From contig DDEJ01000166.1 of assembly GCA_002336405.1 (NCBI GenBank), positions 27,302 through 46,910 on the forward strand: DNA of 19,609 nucleotides, written 5' to 3'. The notes under the pieces are model-generated. The model did not search any database, was not told the origin of the DNA, and saw nothing but the letters and a program-made list of their open reading frames with translations. How positions within the stretch are numbered: the first letter of the stretch is position 1; every line of letters starts with the position of its first letter. The position numbers and the translations under genes are program-made. Below, piece by piece: positions 7,652 to 15,404 of the stretch. This DNA comes from Rhodobacteraceae bacterium UBA1957 (lineage in GTDB: Bacteria; Pseudomonadota; Alphaproteobacteria; Rhodobacterales; Rhodobacteraceae).

Positions 7652-8749
7652 CTAGGTCGCGGCTATGGTCGACGGTAGCGGTTTGAAATGCTTGCTAAGC
7701 TTGAGACCCTGACCTTGATAGTTTGACGCGATGCCCGCGCCATACAGCTGGTCTGGCTCGGCTCTCATGCGTTCATAGACCAGACGGCCCACCACCTGAC
7801 CGTGCTCAAGCACGAAGGGCGCCTCATGACAGCGGACTTCAAGCACCCCGCGCGATCCGGTGCCGCCAGCGGCATGATGCCCAAATCCGGGATCAAAGAA
7901 GCCTGCGTAATGCACGCGGAATTCACCAACCATCGCCAGATAGGGCGCCATCTCTGCGGCATAGGCGGGTGGAATATGCACAGCTTCTTGACTGACCAGT
8001 ATATAAAAAGCCCCGGGGTCGAGAATAATCTGTCCGCTGTTTGTGCGAATCTCTTCCCAAAAATCTGCTGGATCGTAATAGGCTTTACGGTCGAGGTCGA
8101 TCACGCCAGTATGCGGTTTGGCGCGAAACCCCACCAGATCTGTTCCGTCGGGTTGTAAATCAACCGAGAATCCAAGCCCATCCCCAATGACAGCATCGCC
8201 CGACACCAGTCGCTCAGTCTTGTGTAGTGTGTCTAATTCAGCATCGGTGAGAATGGCTTGTCCGGCGCGAAACCGGATTTGATTGAGCCGCATGCCAGGA
8301 CGTACCAGAACCGAAAACGACCGTGGACAAATCTCGGCATAGAGCGGCCCGCGATAACCCGCTGCAATCCGGTCAAATTCAGTGCTGTAGTCAGTGATTG
8401 TCCGGGTCAACAGATCGAGACGGCCGGTAGAGCTTTTTGCGTTGGTCACGGCTTGTGTGCCCGCCGGCAAATCAAGCTGCTCCATCAAGGGTACGACATA
8501 GACACAGCCCTTTTCCAATACGGCCCCTTGATGCAGATCGATTTCATGCATCTGGAACTCTGCCAAGCGGTCGGAAACCGTTTGGTTTTCACCCGTAAGG
8601 AAAGAGGCGCGGACGCGATAGGCCCGGGATCCGAGCCGCAGGTCCAAACTGGCGGGTTGAATCTGTTCCGAAATAATCTGTGGCTTGGCGTCAATCACGC
8701 CCTCTTTGATCATTGTCTTTAAGTCTTGGCTGGGTAAAACGCCGGTCAT
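7652..8749 (-). CDS. dcd: 2'-deoxycytidine 5'-triphosphate deaminase, long tandem-domain form
   Basis: Converts dCTP to dUTP, feeding dTMP synthesis. This is the long alphaproteobacterial form, 365 aa, against about 190 aa for E. coli Dcd, and shows two dUTPase-fold halves. In the first, KSSTGR at 105-110 and AEICPRSFSVLVRPG at 138-152 match the nucleotide-binding and catalytic-glutamate motifs of Dcd. In the second, HYAGFFDPGFG at 280-290 and a LEVRCHEAPFVLEHGQ stretch repeat the pattern. ATG at 8749 is chosen for its AAAGAG site 6 nt upstream; the in-frame ATG at 8791 has none. Convergent with scpB; its promoter must lie in the gap upstream. In many relatives tatABC follows scpB instead. 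Confidence 0.88.
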   Translation of the reverse strand: MTGVLPSQDLKTMIKEGVIDAKPQIISEQIQPASLDLRLGSRAYRVRASFLTGENQTVSDRLAEFQMHEIDLHQGAVLEKGCVYVVPLMEQLDLPAGTQAVTNAKSSTGRLDLLTRTITDYSTEFDRIAAGYRGPLYAEICPRSFSVLVRPGMRLNQIRFRAGQAILTDAELDTLHKTERLVSGDAVIGDGLGFSVDLQPDGTDLVGFRAKPHTGVIDLDRKAYYDPADFWEEIRTNSGQIILDPGAFYILVSQEAVHIPPAYAAEMAPYLAMVGEFRVHYAGFFDPGFGHHAAGGTGSRGVLEVRCHEAPFVLEHGQVVGRLVYERMRAEPDQLYGAGIASNYQGQGLKLSKHFKPLPSTIAAT

Positions 8750-9549
8750 TACGATCTCTTTCAAAAGGACAAAGCCCAGGCCTTGCGGCATGGCCTATCT
8801 GACTGGTCGGGTTGGTTTAAATGTCCCATCATAAGTCTCTATTACACCTTTTCGGCCACTGTTTTGTGCAGCTATTGTCCCGGCGACAAATTTTCTCTGC
8901 AGTCTCGGGATGATGTTTCTACCGCCAGATCTGGGATAATTCTGAATTGTGTATAGCTGATTCATGAACCTTCACAAGTGGAACACATTTTTCAAATCAA
9001 ATCTGACTGGATTGTAAAGCCTAAGGCGATCATGCTCTTGTTGCTTCCCCAAACATATGAATTTCGATAGTGTCAGCGAGTCCTATTTTGGGAAAGTCGG
9101 TCTCGCGGCTCGTGTTTCTATTCTGGTGCCATCGCAGGTCAAGATCGTTAGATGGTAGAAGGCCGCGGTTCATCGACCTTGGACTGTGAAGATAAAATGC
9201 GTCCTACATATGCAAATAGAAACCATCTTGTGTCTGTTCTTTTAACTGTTGAGTGGTGGCAATGGTCTCGGACCGCAGACGCTTAAACAGAGTGGGCAGG
9301 CTTAGGACAAATGCGTATAAGTGATCGTTTCAAAATATAACACCCGGCACCGATTTAATCGCAACCGTCTAGAGTAGCTATGCCAGACAAGGGGAATCAG
9401 GTCGAAATTTTTTGGGTGAGATTAAATATGTGCCCTGTGTAAGCATAGATATGAGAGCAAATTAGCATAATAAAGCAACCTCAAATCTGTTTGGGTCGAT
9501 AATATATCGTCTTGATAAACGTTCGATTCGTCGGTCGACACTGTAAAAG
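8750..9549. other. 800-bp gene-poor gap between dcd and tRNA-Pro
   Basis: AT-rich sequence without a convincing gene on either strand. The right-hand part beside dcd must contain its promoter, though no clear -35/-10 pair was found. A 47-codon minus-strand frame at 9030-9173 is the only candidate ORF. A small 5-bp palindrome (CGATA-ATA-TATCG) is at 9497-9509. The position, directly 3' of a tRNA gene, is a classic site for island integration, but no second copy of the tRNA 3' end, integrase or transposase remnant was recognised. Confidence 0.45.
9030..9173 (-). CDS. Possible small ORF, 47 aa, unknown
   Basis: An ATG-started frame with AAGG 4 nt upstream, encoding a hydrophilic peptide (MNRGLLPSNDLDLRWHQ at its start and GLADTIEIHMFGEATRA at its end). 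No signal peptide, membrane segment or known motif is visible. It overlaps a 33-codon frame on the opposite strand. It stands alone in the gap, and could be a decayed gene end or chance. Confidence 0.15.
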   Translation of the reverse strand: MNRGLLPSNDLDLRWHQNRNTSRETDFPKIGLADTIEIHMFGEATRA

Positions 9550-9626
9550 TGGTCGGGCTAGCAGGACTCGAACCTGCGACCTTCCGTCCCCCAGACGGAC
9601 GCGCTACCAGGCTGCGCTATAGCCCG
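9550..9626 (-). tRNA. tRNA-Pro, anticodon GGG
   Basis: A 77-nt gene with encoded CCA. The acceptor arm pairs CGGGCTA with TAGCCCG over 7 bp, with A as discriminator. The D-arm reads AGCGCAGCCTGGTAGCGC. The anticodon arm is TCCGT-CTGGGGG-ACGGA, giving GGG at positions 34-36. The T-arm is GCAGG-TTCGAAT-CCTGC. The gene lies 72 bp downstream of the MerR regulator on the same strand but has a promoter-like pair of its own. Confidence 0.97.
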
Positions 9627-9637
9627 ACGATGGACGG

Positions 9638-9665
9638 GTTGTACTGCTTTTGGGGCAGGTGGCAA
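9638..9665 (-). promoter_or_regulatory. Putative sigma-70 promoter for tRNA-Pro
   Basis: On the minus strand, TTGCCA (9660-9665; five of six matches to the -35 consensus) is followed after 16 nt by TACAAC (9638-9643; four of six to the -10). The -10 ends 11 nt before the mature 5' end of the tRNA, a sensible distance. Found by eye and not tested. Confidence 0.45.
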
Positions 9666-9698
9666 GCGCTAAATCAAAAACTTGACGCCCGATTGCAA

Positions 9699-10571
9699 TT
9701 ATTCGGGATTAGGAAAAATATCCTTCAACCGGTCGCGCAGTTTGGGCAGGGCTTCTTCCTGGCCCGGCCGTAAATCACTGATGTCAGCCAGGTAGTGTAA
9801 TGGACCTGCCCCTACGGCTTCGGATTTTTCCTGGCTGACGTTATTGGTACCCGGCTTTGGCATTTCTGTCGCCGAAGCACTATTTTCATTTGGGGTATTC
9901 TGCGCCAATTGTGCTGCGATTTCAGGCACCAGTTCGTTGTCATTCAAAGTGTTTGTATCCGGTTCAATGGATGCAATGGCGACTGGCGCGGTCGGCTTGC
10001 TTTGGTTGCTCTTTTCCACTTTCGCGGCCGGGTTGGGGGATATCGGTAAATCATCAAACAATGAAATTTGGCTGCCAAGCTCTTTTACTGTTTCGGCCTT
10101 ACGAGGCGTTGATCCGGTGCCCGCGTCAGTGTTGGGTTTTGTGCTGATCTGCGTGCCAGTTTCAGAAATTTCAGATTTATTTTTTTGGTTTAATCTATTG
10201 ATATCATTTGATTTAATAGCATCATGCTCTGTGACAAGACGCTGTGCAATTTTCGTTACTTTTTCAGATGGTACCGTCGGACCGTCGATTTTTGGCTCAA
10301 GCCCGCTTTGTAGGGATGCAACGTGTTTCACACCCTGTTCGCGCAAAATTTTCTGTACGCCGCGAATCGTAATCCCATCGTCATGCAGCAGCTTTTTGAT
10401 GCCTGATATCAGTTCTATATCAGCACGGCGGTAATACCGCCGCCCGCCCGCCCGCTTAATCGGCTTGATTTGCGAAAACTTACTTTCCCAAAATCTTAGC
10501 ACATGCGCCGGTGTTTTTAGAACATCAGACACTTCACGGATCGTTCGAAAGGCGTCTGCAGATTTCACCAT
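9699..10571 (-). CDS. MerR-family transcriptional regulator with long disordered C-terminus
   Basis: A 290-aa protein whose first 75 or so residues are a MerR DNA-binding domain: [20 protein letters not shown] is the helix-turn-helix, then the wing residues [14 protein letters not shown]. Residues about 95-255 are Asn/Ser/Thr/Pro/Glu-rich and look disordered. They contain QISLF at 168-172, close to the sliding-clamp binding pentapeptide. The C-terminus ([14 protein letters not shown], then LRDRLKDIF) looks structured. No cysteines for metal sensing are seen, so this is not a classical metal regulator. ATG at 10571 has AAGGAG 11 nt upstream. It follows ihfA by 15 bp, a pairing usual in alphaproteobacteria; target genes are unknown. 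Confidence 0.85.
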   Translation of the reverse strand: MVKSADAFRTIREVSDVLKTPAHVLRFWESKFSQIKPIKRAGGRRYYRRADIELISGIKKLLHDDGITIRGVQKILREQGVKHVASLQSGLEPKIDGPTVPSEKVTKIAQRLVTEHDAIKSNDINRLNQKNKSEISETGTQISTKPNTDAGTGSTPRKAETVKELGSQISLFDDLPISPNPAAKVEKSNQSKPTAPVAIASIEPDTNTLNDNELVPEIAAQLAQNTPNENSASATEMPKPGTNNVSQEKSEAVGAGPLHYLADISDLRPGQEEALPKLRDRLKDIFPNPE

Positions 10572-10586
10572 ATCGGCGCTGTCTCC

Positions 10587-10889
10587 TTAGCGCTTGTTTC
10601 CTGTCTCAATCCGATCTTTCATCAGATGAGAGGGGCGGAAGGTCAAGACACGCCGCGGTTCTATTGTCACTTCCTCGCCGGTCTTGGGATTGCGACCGAC
10701 ACGCTCTGTTTTGTTGCGGACACTAAAGGTTCCAAACGAGGAGATTTTAACTTGTTCCCCATCAACAAGCGCATCCGCCATGTGCTTGAGAACATTTTCC
10801 ACTAAATCTGCGCTCTCGTTCTTTGACAGCCCAACGGCGTTAAAGACCGCTTCACTGAGATCCATTCGGGTCAAAGTTTTTTCTACCAT
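10587..10889 (-). CDS. ihfA: Integration host factor subunit alpha
   Basis: DNA-bending nucleoid protein, partner of IHF-beta, acting in recombination, replication and transcription. The 100-aa product has the HU/IHF fold with the signature [17 protein letters not shown] and the DNA-intercalating arm RNPKTGEE. The C-terminal [13 protein letters not shown] is typical of the alpha rather than the beta subunit or HU. Three starts are possible: GTG 10898, ATG 10892 and ATG 10889. The AAGGTG ribosome site is best spaced, 6 nt, for 10889, so this one is used, with 10892 nearly as good. It lies 138 bp beyond fabH, with two inverted repeats in that gap, so it probably has its own promoter. The MerR gene follows closely. 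Confidence 0.93.
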   Translation of the reverse strand: MVEKTLTRMDLSEAVFNAVGLSKNESADLVENVLKHMADALVDGEQVKISSFGTFSVRNKTERVGRNPKTGEEVTIEPRRVLTFRPSHLMKDRIETGNKR

Positions 10890-10951
10890 CATTCTCACCT
10901 TAGTTTGTTTCAGTGTAGGTCCACAGGAATTTCGGAGTCAATAACAACCCG

Positions 10952-10969
10952 TTTATTTCATGAAATAAA
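10952..10969. repeat. 18-bp perfect palindrome upstream of ihfA
   Basis: TTTATTTCATGAAATAAA reads the same on both strands. It ends 63 bp before the ihfA start and 54 bp after the other inverted repeat begins its near side toward fabH. The size and position suit a binding site for a dimeric regulator near the ihfA promoter. No regulator can be named from the sequence. Confidence 0.45.
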
Positions 10970-10997
10970 TTTAAACTAGCAGCTTGAGGGATATGGC

Positions 10998-11019
10998 ACA
11001 ACATTTGATTGAATGTTGT
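10998..11019. repeat. 8-bp inverted repeat between fabH and ihfA
   Basis: ACAACATT and AATGTTGT pair perfectly around a 6-nt centre, starting 8 nt beyond the fabH stop on the minus strand. The stem is AT-rich and is not followed by a T-run in the direction of transcription, so a terminator is unlikely. An operator or a transcript-end stabilising stem are alternatives. Confidence 0.4.
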
Positions 11020-11026
11020 ATTGATT

Positions 11027-11998
11027 CTACCATCTAAGAACGACTGAGCCCCATGCGAGACCTCCACCAATCGCCTCAGTGACAATCAGATCACCGGTTT
11101 TGATTTTGCCGCTTTTCTTGCCAACTGACATCGCCAGCGGAATCGATGCCGCCGAGGTATTGCCATGGTCTTGTACAGTTATAATCACTTGGTCCAGTGG
11201 CACACCCATTTTGCGCGCAATGCCTTGTATAATGCGAATATTGGCTTGATGAGGCACAATCCAGTCTACATCGCTATTGGTGATACCTGCGCTTTCCATT
11301 GAACGTTGCGCCGTCGAAGAGAGTTTTTCAACGGCATGGCGAAACACTTCTTTACCTTCCATGCGCAGATGTCCAACGGTCTGGTTAGAGACCCCGCCAT
11401 CGACGTAGAGAATATCACGGTACCTGCCGTCCGAATTCAGGTCTGTCGCCAGTATGCCGCGATCTGAATTATCGCCGTTGCCATGTTCGGCCTCTAGAAT
11501 CAGTGCACCAGCTCCATCGCCAAACAGCACACAGGTGGCGCGGTCAGTCCAATCCATCAATTGAGAAAATGTTTCGGCGCCGATGACCATGATGCGTTTG
11601 GCCTGGCCGGACGCAATCAATGCGTTGGCATTACACAACGCGAACACAAATCCAGCGCAGACGGCCTGAATGTCAAAGCCAAATCCTCGGGTCATGCCAA
11701 TCGAGCCCTGAACCATCGTGGCAACTGAAGGAAATGTCAGATCAGGCGTTGAGGTAGCCACAATAATTGTGTCTAAATCGTTAGCCGTTAATCCAGCGTC
11801 CTGCAGGGCTGCGGTGGCGGCACGCGAGGCCAGATCGGACGTTCCTTGACCTTTTGCGGCAAAATGACGGCGCTCTATGCCTGATCTGGATCTAATCCAG
11901 GCGTCGGAGGTATCCAAGGTTGCGGCAAATTCAGAGTTAGGGACAATCCGGTCTGGCAGATAATGCCCAACCCCTTTTATTACAGCGCGCGTTGTCAT
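11027..11998 (-). CDS. fabH: 3-oxoacyl-ACP synthase III (KAS III)
   Basis: Condenses acetyl-CoA with malonyl-ACP to begin fatty acid synthesis, cytoplasmic, 323 aa. The Cys-His-Asn triad is complete: C114 in DIQAVCAGF, H250 in VPHQANIRI and N280 in DHGNTSAASIP. The glycine-rich FGDGAGALIL is at about 159-168. ATG at 11998 overlaps the plsX stop as ATGA, so translation is likely coupled. The gene order plsX-fabH is widely conserved, placing chain initiation and the first step of phospholipid assembly under one transcript. Confidence 0.97.
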   Translation of the reverse strand: MTTRAVIKGVGHYLPDRIVPNSEFAATLDTSDAWIRSRSGIERRHFAAKGQGTSDLASRAATAALQDAGLTANDLDTIIVATSTPDLTFPSVATMVQGSIGMTRGFGFDIQAVCAGFVFALCNANALIASGQAKRIMVIGAETFSQLMDWTDRATCVLFGDGAGALILEAEHGNGDNSDRGILATDLNSDGRYRDILYVDGGVSNQTVGHLRMEGKEVFRHAVEKLSSTAQRSMESAGITNSDVDWIVPHQANIRIIQGIARKMGVPLDQVIITVQDHGNTSAASIPLAMSVGKKSGKIKTGDLIVTEAIGGGLAWGSVVLRW

Positions 11999-13107
11999 GT
12001 TTTCATATCGATCTTAAGCTCAGTTTCTATCGCTGTGGCACTGTGCGCTGCGTCAGCGGATGATGCAAGCCGTGTTGCCAATTCATTGTTGAAATCAGAT
12101 TTTGATAGTTGAAATGCTAAATTGACGGCGGCCGCTACCCCGGTTGCGTCAGCTGATCCATGTGACTTTACCACTGTGCCGTTGAGCCCGAGAAACACAC
12201 CGCCGTTGACGGAACGCGGGTCAATACGCCGGCTGAGGCGCCGCAGGGACGACAGTGCCAGAGCCGAAGCAATGCGCGAAAAGATTGAATATCTAAAGGC
12301 TTGTTTTAGAAAGTCGCCAATCAAGCTGGCTGTGCCCTCTCCCGTCTTGAGGGCGATATTGCCTGTAAACCCGTCGGTAACAATAACGTCCACTGATGCG
12401 CCGGGTATGTCTCCGCCTTCGACAAAGCCAAGAAAGTCGTAGTTCCCGTTCTCGGTTCCGCCTGCTATCAACTTGTGCGCGGCATGCAATTCAGCGCGGC
12501 CCTTATGTTCTTCGACGCCAACATTAAGTAAACCAATTCGTGGGCGATCTATATTCGAACCGATACGTGCATAGCAGGCCCCCATGACCGCATATTGCAT
12601 CAGGTCCTCGGCGTCTGCGCGAATATCGGCGCCAACATCCAGCATGACATTATAGCCTTGCGGATTCCGAGAGGGCCACAACACCGCAATCGCCGGACGG
12701 TCCACACCAGGTAGCTTGCGCAGACGAATCATTCCAAGCGCCATCAGCGCGCCGGTATTGCCGCATGAGATGCAGCCCGATGCCTCGCCTGAGCGCACTG
12801 ATTCGAGCGCTGACCACATGGATGTATTTTTACCTGTGCGTATGACTTGGCTGGGTTTGTCGGTCATAATGACCACCCCCTTGGCGTCGCGAATGTCGCA
12901 ACGGCCAGTCAGAATCTTATTTTGGGCGACCAGCGGCAAAAGCTCGGTACGATCCCCATGCAGGATAAAACCCAGTTCTGCATGCTGTGATGCAGCATTT
13001 GACAGCCCCGCGACCACAACTGACGGCCCGTGATCCCCACCCATTGCATCTACGCTCAGGATAGTGGTCTTTTCACCCGCTTCTGTCTGGTTTGTCAGTG
13101 CTGGCAT
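11995..13107 (-). CDS. plsX: Phosphate acyltransferase PlsX
   Basis: Makes acyl-phosphate from acyl-ACP for PlsY, the first committed step of phosphatidic acid synthesis in most bacteria; peripheral to the inner membrane. The N-terminal SVDAMGGDHGP is the family hallmark. CGNTGALMALGM, GLLNVGVEEHKG and VIVTDGFTGNIALK follow in the usual order. ATG at 13107 gives 370 aa. No ribosome site is evident before it or before the in-frame TTG at 13116; with rpmF ending only 18 bp upstream, initiation is probably coupled to rpmF translation. The C-terminus runs about 25 residues past the usual core and is Ala/Ser-rich. Confidence 0.95.
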   Translation of the reverse strand: MPALTNQTEAGEKTTILSVDAMGGDHGPSVVVAGLSNAASQHAELGFILHGDRTELLPLVAQNKILTGRCDIRDAKGVVIMTDKPSQVIRTGKNTSMWSALESVRSGEASGCISCGNTGALMALGMIRLRKLPGVDRPAIAVLWPSRNPQGYNVMLDVGADIRADAEDLMQYAVMGACYARIGSNIDRPRIGLLNVGVEEHKGRAELHAAHKLIAGGTENGNYDFLGFVEGGDIPGASVDVIVTDGFTGNIALKTGEGTASLIGDFLKQAFRYSIFSRIASALALSSLRRLSRRIDPRSVNGGVFLGLNGTVVKSHGSADATGVAAAVNLAFQLSKSDFNNELATRLASSADAAHSATAIETELKIDMKT

Positions 13108-13125
13108 GCGGGGCAATCTGGGGTG

Positions 13126-13332
13126 CTACGCTGCGTCTTCGTCCAGATCAATCTCGTCAACCAATGCAACCACTTCGCGGTCTGCATAATAGCCACATGA
13201 TCCGCAGACGTGATGCGGCCGTTTCAATTCGCCACAGTTCGGGCATTCGTTTGGATTCGCAGCAACCAAAGCGTCATGTGCTCTGCGGTTGTTGCGGCGT
13301 GACTTGGAGACTTTATTTTGCTGGACGGCCAT
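13126..13332 (-). CDS. rpmF: 50S ribosomal protein L32
   Basis: Small basic ribosomal protein of 68 aa. The N-terminus [20 protein letters not shown] is typical of L32. A complete zinc ribbon is present: C30 and C33 in CPNC, C43 and C46 in CGSC, so this is the zinc-binding form. The C-terminal tail is acidic. ATG at 13332 has GAGG 8 nt upstream. It sits between yceD and plsX as in E. coli and many other bacteria. Confidence 0.97.
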   Translation of the reverse strand: MAVQQNKVSKSRRNNRRAHDALVAANPNECPNCGELKRPHHVCGSCGYYADREVVALVDEIDLDEDAA

Positions 13333-13356
13333 GTCTCAACCTCAAATTCGTTTTTG

Positions 13357-13369
13357 GCGCCAGAGGCGC
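13357..13369 (-). other. Small GC hairpin in the rpmF leader
   Basis: On the minus strand GCGCC-TCT-GGCGC forms a 5-bp stem with a 3-nt loop, 25 nt upstream of the rpmF start and just before its ribosome site. The preceding 13380-13488 stretch is AT-rich and could carry an internal promoter for rpmF. Whether the stem has a regulatory role is unknown. Confidence 0.25.
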
Positions 13370-13488
13370 GGGTGATTGGTGTTGGAGCGGTCATATTCTT
13401 GAACGCCGCTTGCTGACAACCCCATAAGTGAACAAAGACCTCAAAATATAAGATTTTTTATCACACGCAAGCGTTATATCTCTTGGTT

Positions 13489-14037
13489 TTAGTCGGGATT
13501 CTCCAAAGTGGCCTTCAACGCAGACAGACCGGCGAAGGGTTTGATGTCTTCGTCGCTGAGAGGCACTTTGCCGGGTTCGGTCACCCGTGTATCACCCAGA
13601 GTGGCTTTTGGCGACCTTGGATAGGTTGGTAGGGCCAGTGAAATCGATTCTGTTATGATCTCGATTAAGTCAATATCACGGCCCAGCGGATCCATGCTTA
13701 CATCCTCAAGCATTTCGGTTTCGCTGCTTTCTCCAGGTTCTTCGGTTAGCGGTTCATAGAGCCTTATCACGGCCTCCTCTAGTCGGGTGGTCACTGGGGC
13801 CAGGGTGACCACACAACTTTGTTGAACGGTTCCACCCAACCGGGCCGACAATCGCCAACCCCTCTGGCCGTTTGGCTGTACACTGCCTTTGATGGACAGT
13901 TTGCGCAGCGATAACAGGTCCAGATCACTTGCGATTCGGTGGCAAGTCTCTGCATCCGGTCTAAGATCGAACGTGTTGTCTGCATGATCTTTTAAATCTG
14001 CGACCTGCAGTGTATGTGTTTGGGAATTAGAGGGCAT
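13489..14037 (-). CDS. yceD: YceD/DUF177 family protein
   Basis: A 182-aa cytoplasmic protein of the DUF177 family, which sits next to rpmF across bacteria; plant and bacterial relatives are linked to 23S rRNA accumulation, but the biochemical role is not settled. Family features here are the beta-rich centre with C75 in QQSCVVTLAPV, the acidic region 95-125, and the C-terminal KPFAGLSALK, equal to the NPFAVL motif of E. coli YceD. ATG at 14037 is used because the conserved region begins right after it; the purine-rich AAGGAAGGA site lies a rather long 12 nt upstream. The frame stays open 40 codons further, but that part shows no family similarity and overlaps the divergent gene. A 156-bp gap separates it from rpmF. 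Confidence 0.82.
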   Translation of the reverse strand: MPSNSQTHTLQVADLKDHADNTFDLRPDAETCHRIASDLDLLSLRKLSIKGSVQPNGQRGWRLSARLGGTVQQSCVVTLAPVTTRLEEAVIRLYEPLTEEPGESSETEMLEDVSMDPLGRDIDLIEIITESISLALPTYPRSPKATLGDTRVTEPGKVPLSDEDIKPFAGLSALKATLENPD

Positions 14038-14123
14038 CAGCGGTGGGTGTCCTTCCTTGAACCGATCGCAAAGCTTCTGTAACCCAGATAGTTGGCGACA
14101 TGAACCAACGCAAGGGGGCGGCT

Positions 14124-14579
14124 GTGTCAGCAGGATCATTTGGATTGAAATCGGCACTTATTGGCTTGGCTTTGCTCGCGCTGGACAGTTGTAGTCCCCA
14201 ATTTCGCAATCATGGCTACGTACCGGACGAGACTGGACTGGCAACATTGGTGGTTGGGGTGGATACTCGGGCCGAAGTCGATGAGGCCTTTGGGGCTCCT
14301 GCGATGTCGGGGATGCAAGGTGCTGGCGGTTATTACTATGTTCACACTCGCGTCAGGCACATGACATACAAAGAGGCAGCGGTGATTGAACGCAATGTTG
14401 TGGCAATAAGCTTTGATGACGAAGATGTGCTGACAAACATCGGGCGCTACAGTTTGAAAGATGGTAAGGTGATTACATTGAGTCGGCGGGTAACCAAAGG
14501 TGGCGATGTCAACAAAGGCGTATTAAGCCAGCTGTTTGCCAATATCGGCAACATTTCCGCTGGAAGCCTTTTAGAATAA
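14124..14579 (+). CDS. bamE: BamE/OmlA-type outer membrane lipoprotein
   Basis: Small lipoprotein likely belonging to the BamE (SmpA/OmlA) group, accessory to the BAM complex inserting outer membrane proteins. A signal peptide with hydrophobic core ALIGLALLAL ends at a lipobox-like LDSC with C23, the D being unusual. FRNHGYVPDETGLATLVVGVDTRAEVDEAFGAP follows in outline: a conserved NHGYVP motif, then the typical G-x-D/S-x-x-x-V start of the BamE fold. GTG at 14124 is preferred: AAGGGGG lies 5 nt upstream and it gives a normal-length signal peptide. ATG at 14100 (159 aa) lacks a ribosome site. Divergent from yceD, an order common in Rhodobacterales. Protein length 151 aa. Confidence 0.78.
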   Translation: MSAGSFGLKSALIGLALLALDSCSPQFRNHGYVPDETGLATLVVGVDTRAEVDEAFGAPAMSGMQGAGGYYYVHTRVRHMTYKEAAVIERNVVAISFDDEDVLTNIGRYSLKDGKVITLSRRVTKGGDVNKGVLSQLFANIGNISAGSLLE

Positions 14580-14607
14580 TAAGCGGGCCGCCCACGGCAC
14601 GATTTTG

Positions 14608-14626
14608 ACCGGGGCACTCCGGTTTT
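14608..14626 (+). terminator. Probable weak intrinsic terminator after bamE
   Basis: ACCGG and CCGGT form a 5-bp GC-rich stem with a 6-nt loop, running directly into TTTT, 28 nt after the stop codon. The stem is short, so read-through to olsB is possible. Confidence 0.4.
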
Positions 14627-14654
14627 GTCAGCATTAAGAGCTGGGTGATTGCCT

Positions 14655-15404
14655 ATGAGACCATTTTCAAAAGGCCGCTACAGTGTGCGGGTTGCAAAAA
14701 ACAGGTATGATATTGAGGCGGCGCAAAAGTTGCGTAGTCGTGCTTTTACTTCAGTCGGGCAGCCGACGGATGCAAAAAGGCTGGATCGGGATCGCTATGA
14801 TCTTGTCTGCAGCCACATACTGATCGAAGATCGGGTAAGCGGCGGTTTGGTGTGTTGTTTTAGGATACTGCCCATCTGTGAAACCACGCCCATCAAAGAC
14901 AGCTATTCGGCTCAGTTCTATCAGCTTTCAGCGCTTGAAAAATTCCAAGGTCGGATGGTCGAGATGGGGCGTTTTTGTGTCTCCCCGGACATCAAGGACC
15001 CTGATATACTGCGATTGGCTTGGGCAGTTATGAGCCGCTATGTCGACCAAAATAACGTCCGTTTGCTATTTGGTTGCAGCTCTTTTGCCGGTCTCGATGC
15101 CGCGCGTTATCTCGACGCTTTTGCATTGTTGAAAGCCCGTTATCTGGCGCCTGAATGTTGGCGTCCGCACGAAAAGGCCCCCGATGTGTTTCGGTTTTCC
15201 AAACGACTTGATCGGTGTTTGGATCTCAAATTGGCGCTCGCCCGGCTGCCGCCGTTGTTAAAATTTTACCTTATGATGGGGGGCTGGGTCAGTGATCACG
15301 CTGTGGTAGATCACCATATGCGCACGCTGCACGTCTTTACCGGGGTTGAAATCACGAAGATACCGGCCGCGCGCAAGCGGTTGTTGCGCGCCATGGTGCC
15401 ATGA
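14655..15404 (+). CDS. olsB: L-ornithine N-alpha-acyltransferase OlsB (GNAT fold)
   Basis: Transfers a 3-hydroxyacyl chain from ACP to ornithine, the first step of ornithine lipid synthesis, at the cytoplasmic membrane face. The 249-aa protein has the GNAT/OlsB pattern: entry strand YDIEAAQKLRSRAF, the core VEMGRFCVSPD at about 102-112, then LLFGCSSFAGLD and DAFALLKARYLAP. A C-terminal segment GGWVSDHAVVDHHMRTLHVF is typical of Rhodobacterales OlsB. ATG at 14655 is used, with only a weak GGGTGA ribosome site; a TTG two codons earlier is possible. The usual partner olsA is not adjacent: the next gene, 44 bp on, is an ABC-F ATPase. Related hemolysin-annotated GNATs are the main alternative name. 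Confidence 0.82.
   Translation: MRPFSKGRYSVRVAKNRYDIEAAQKLRSRAFTSVGQPTDAKRLDRDRYDLVCSHILIEDRVSGGLVCCFRILPICETTPIKDSYSAQFYQLSALEKFQGRMVEMGRFCVSPDIKDPDILRLAWAVMSRYVDQNNVRLLFGCSSFAGLDAARYLDAFALLKARYLAPECWRPHEKAPDVFRFSKRLDRCLDLKLALARLPPLLKFYLMMGGWVSDHAVVDHHMRTLHVFTGVEITKIPAARKRLLRAMVP

Noticed and set aside
9057..9158. 33-codon plus-strand frame starting ATG
   Set aside because: No ribosome site, and overlapped by a longer opposite frame; too short to support.
10998..11011. Near match to an IHF binding site in the fabH-ihfA spacer, suggesting autoregulation
   Set aside because: The spacing is one base short of the consensus on one strand and two of three bases fail on the other; the resemblance comes from the inverted repeat itself.
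14038..14157. Forty-codon N-terminal extension of yceD
   Set aside because: It runs into the divergent bamE start and shows no family similarity; ATG 14037 starts the conserved part.
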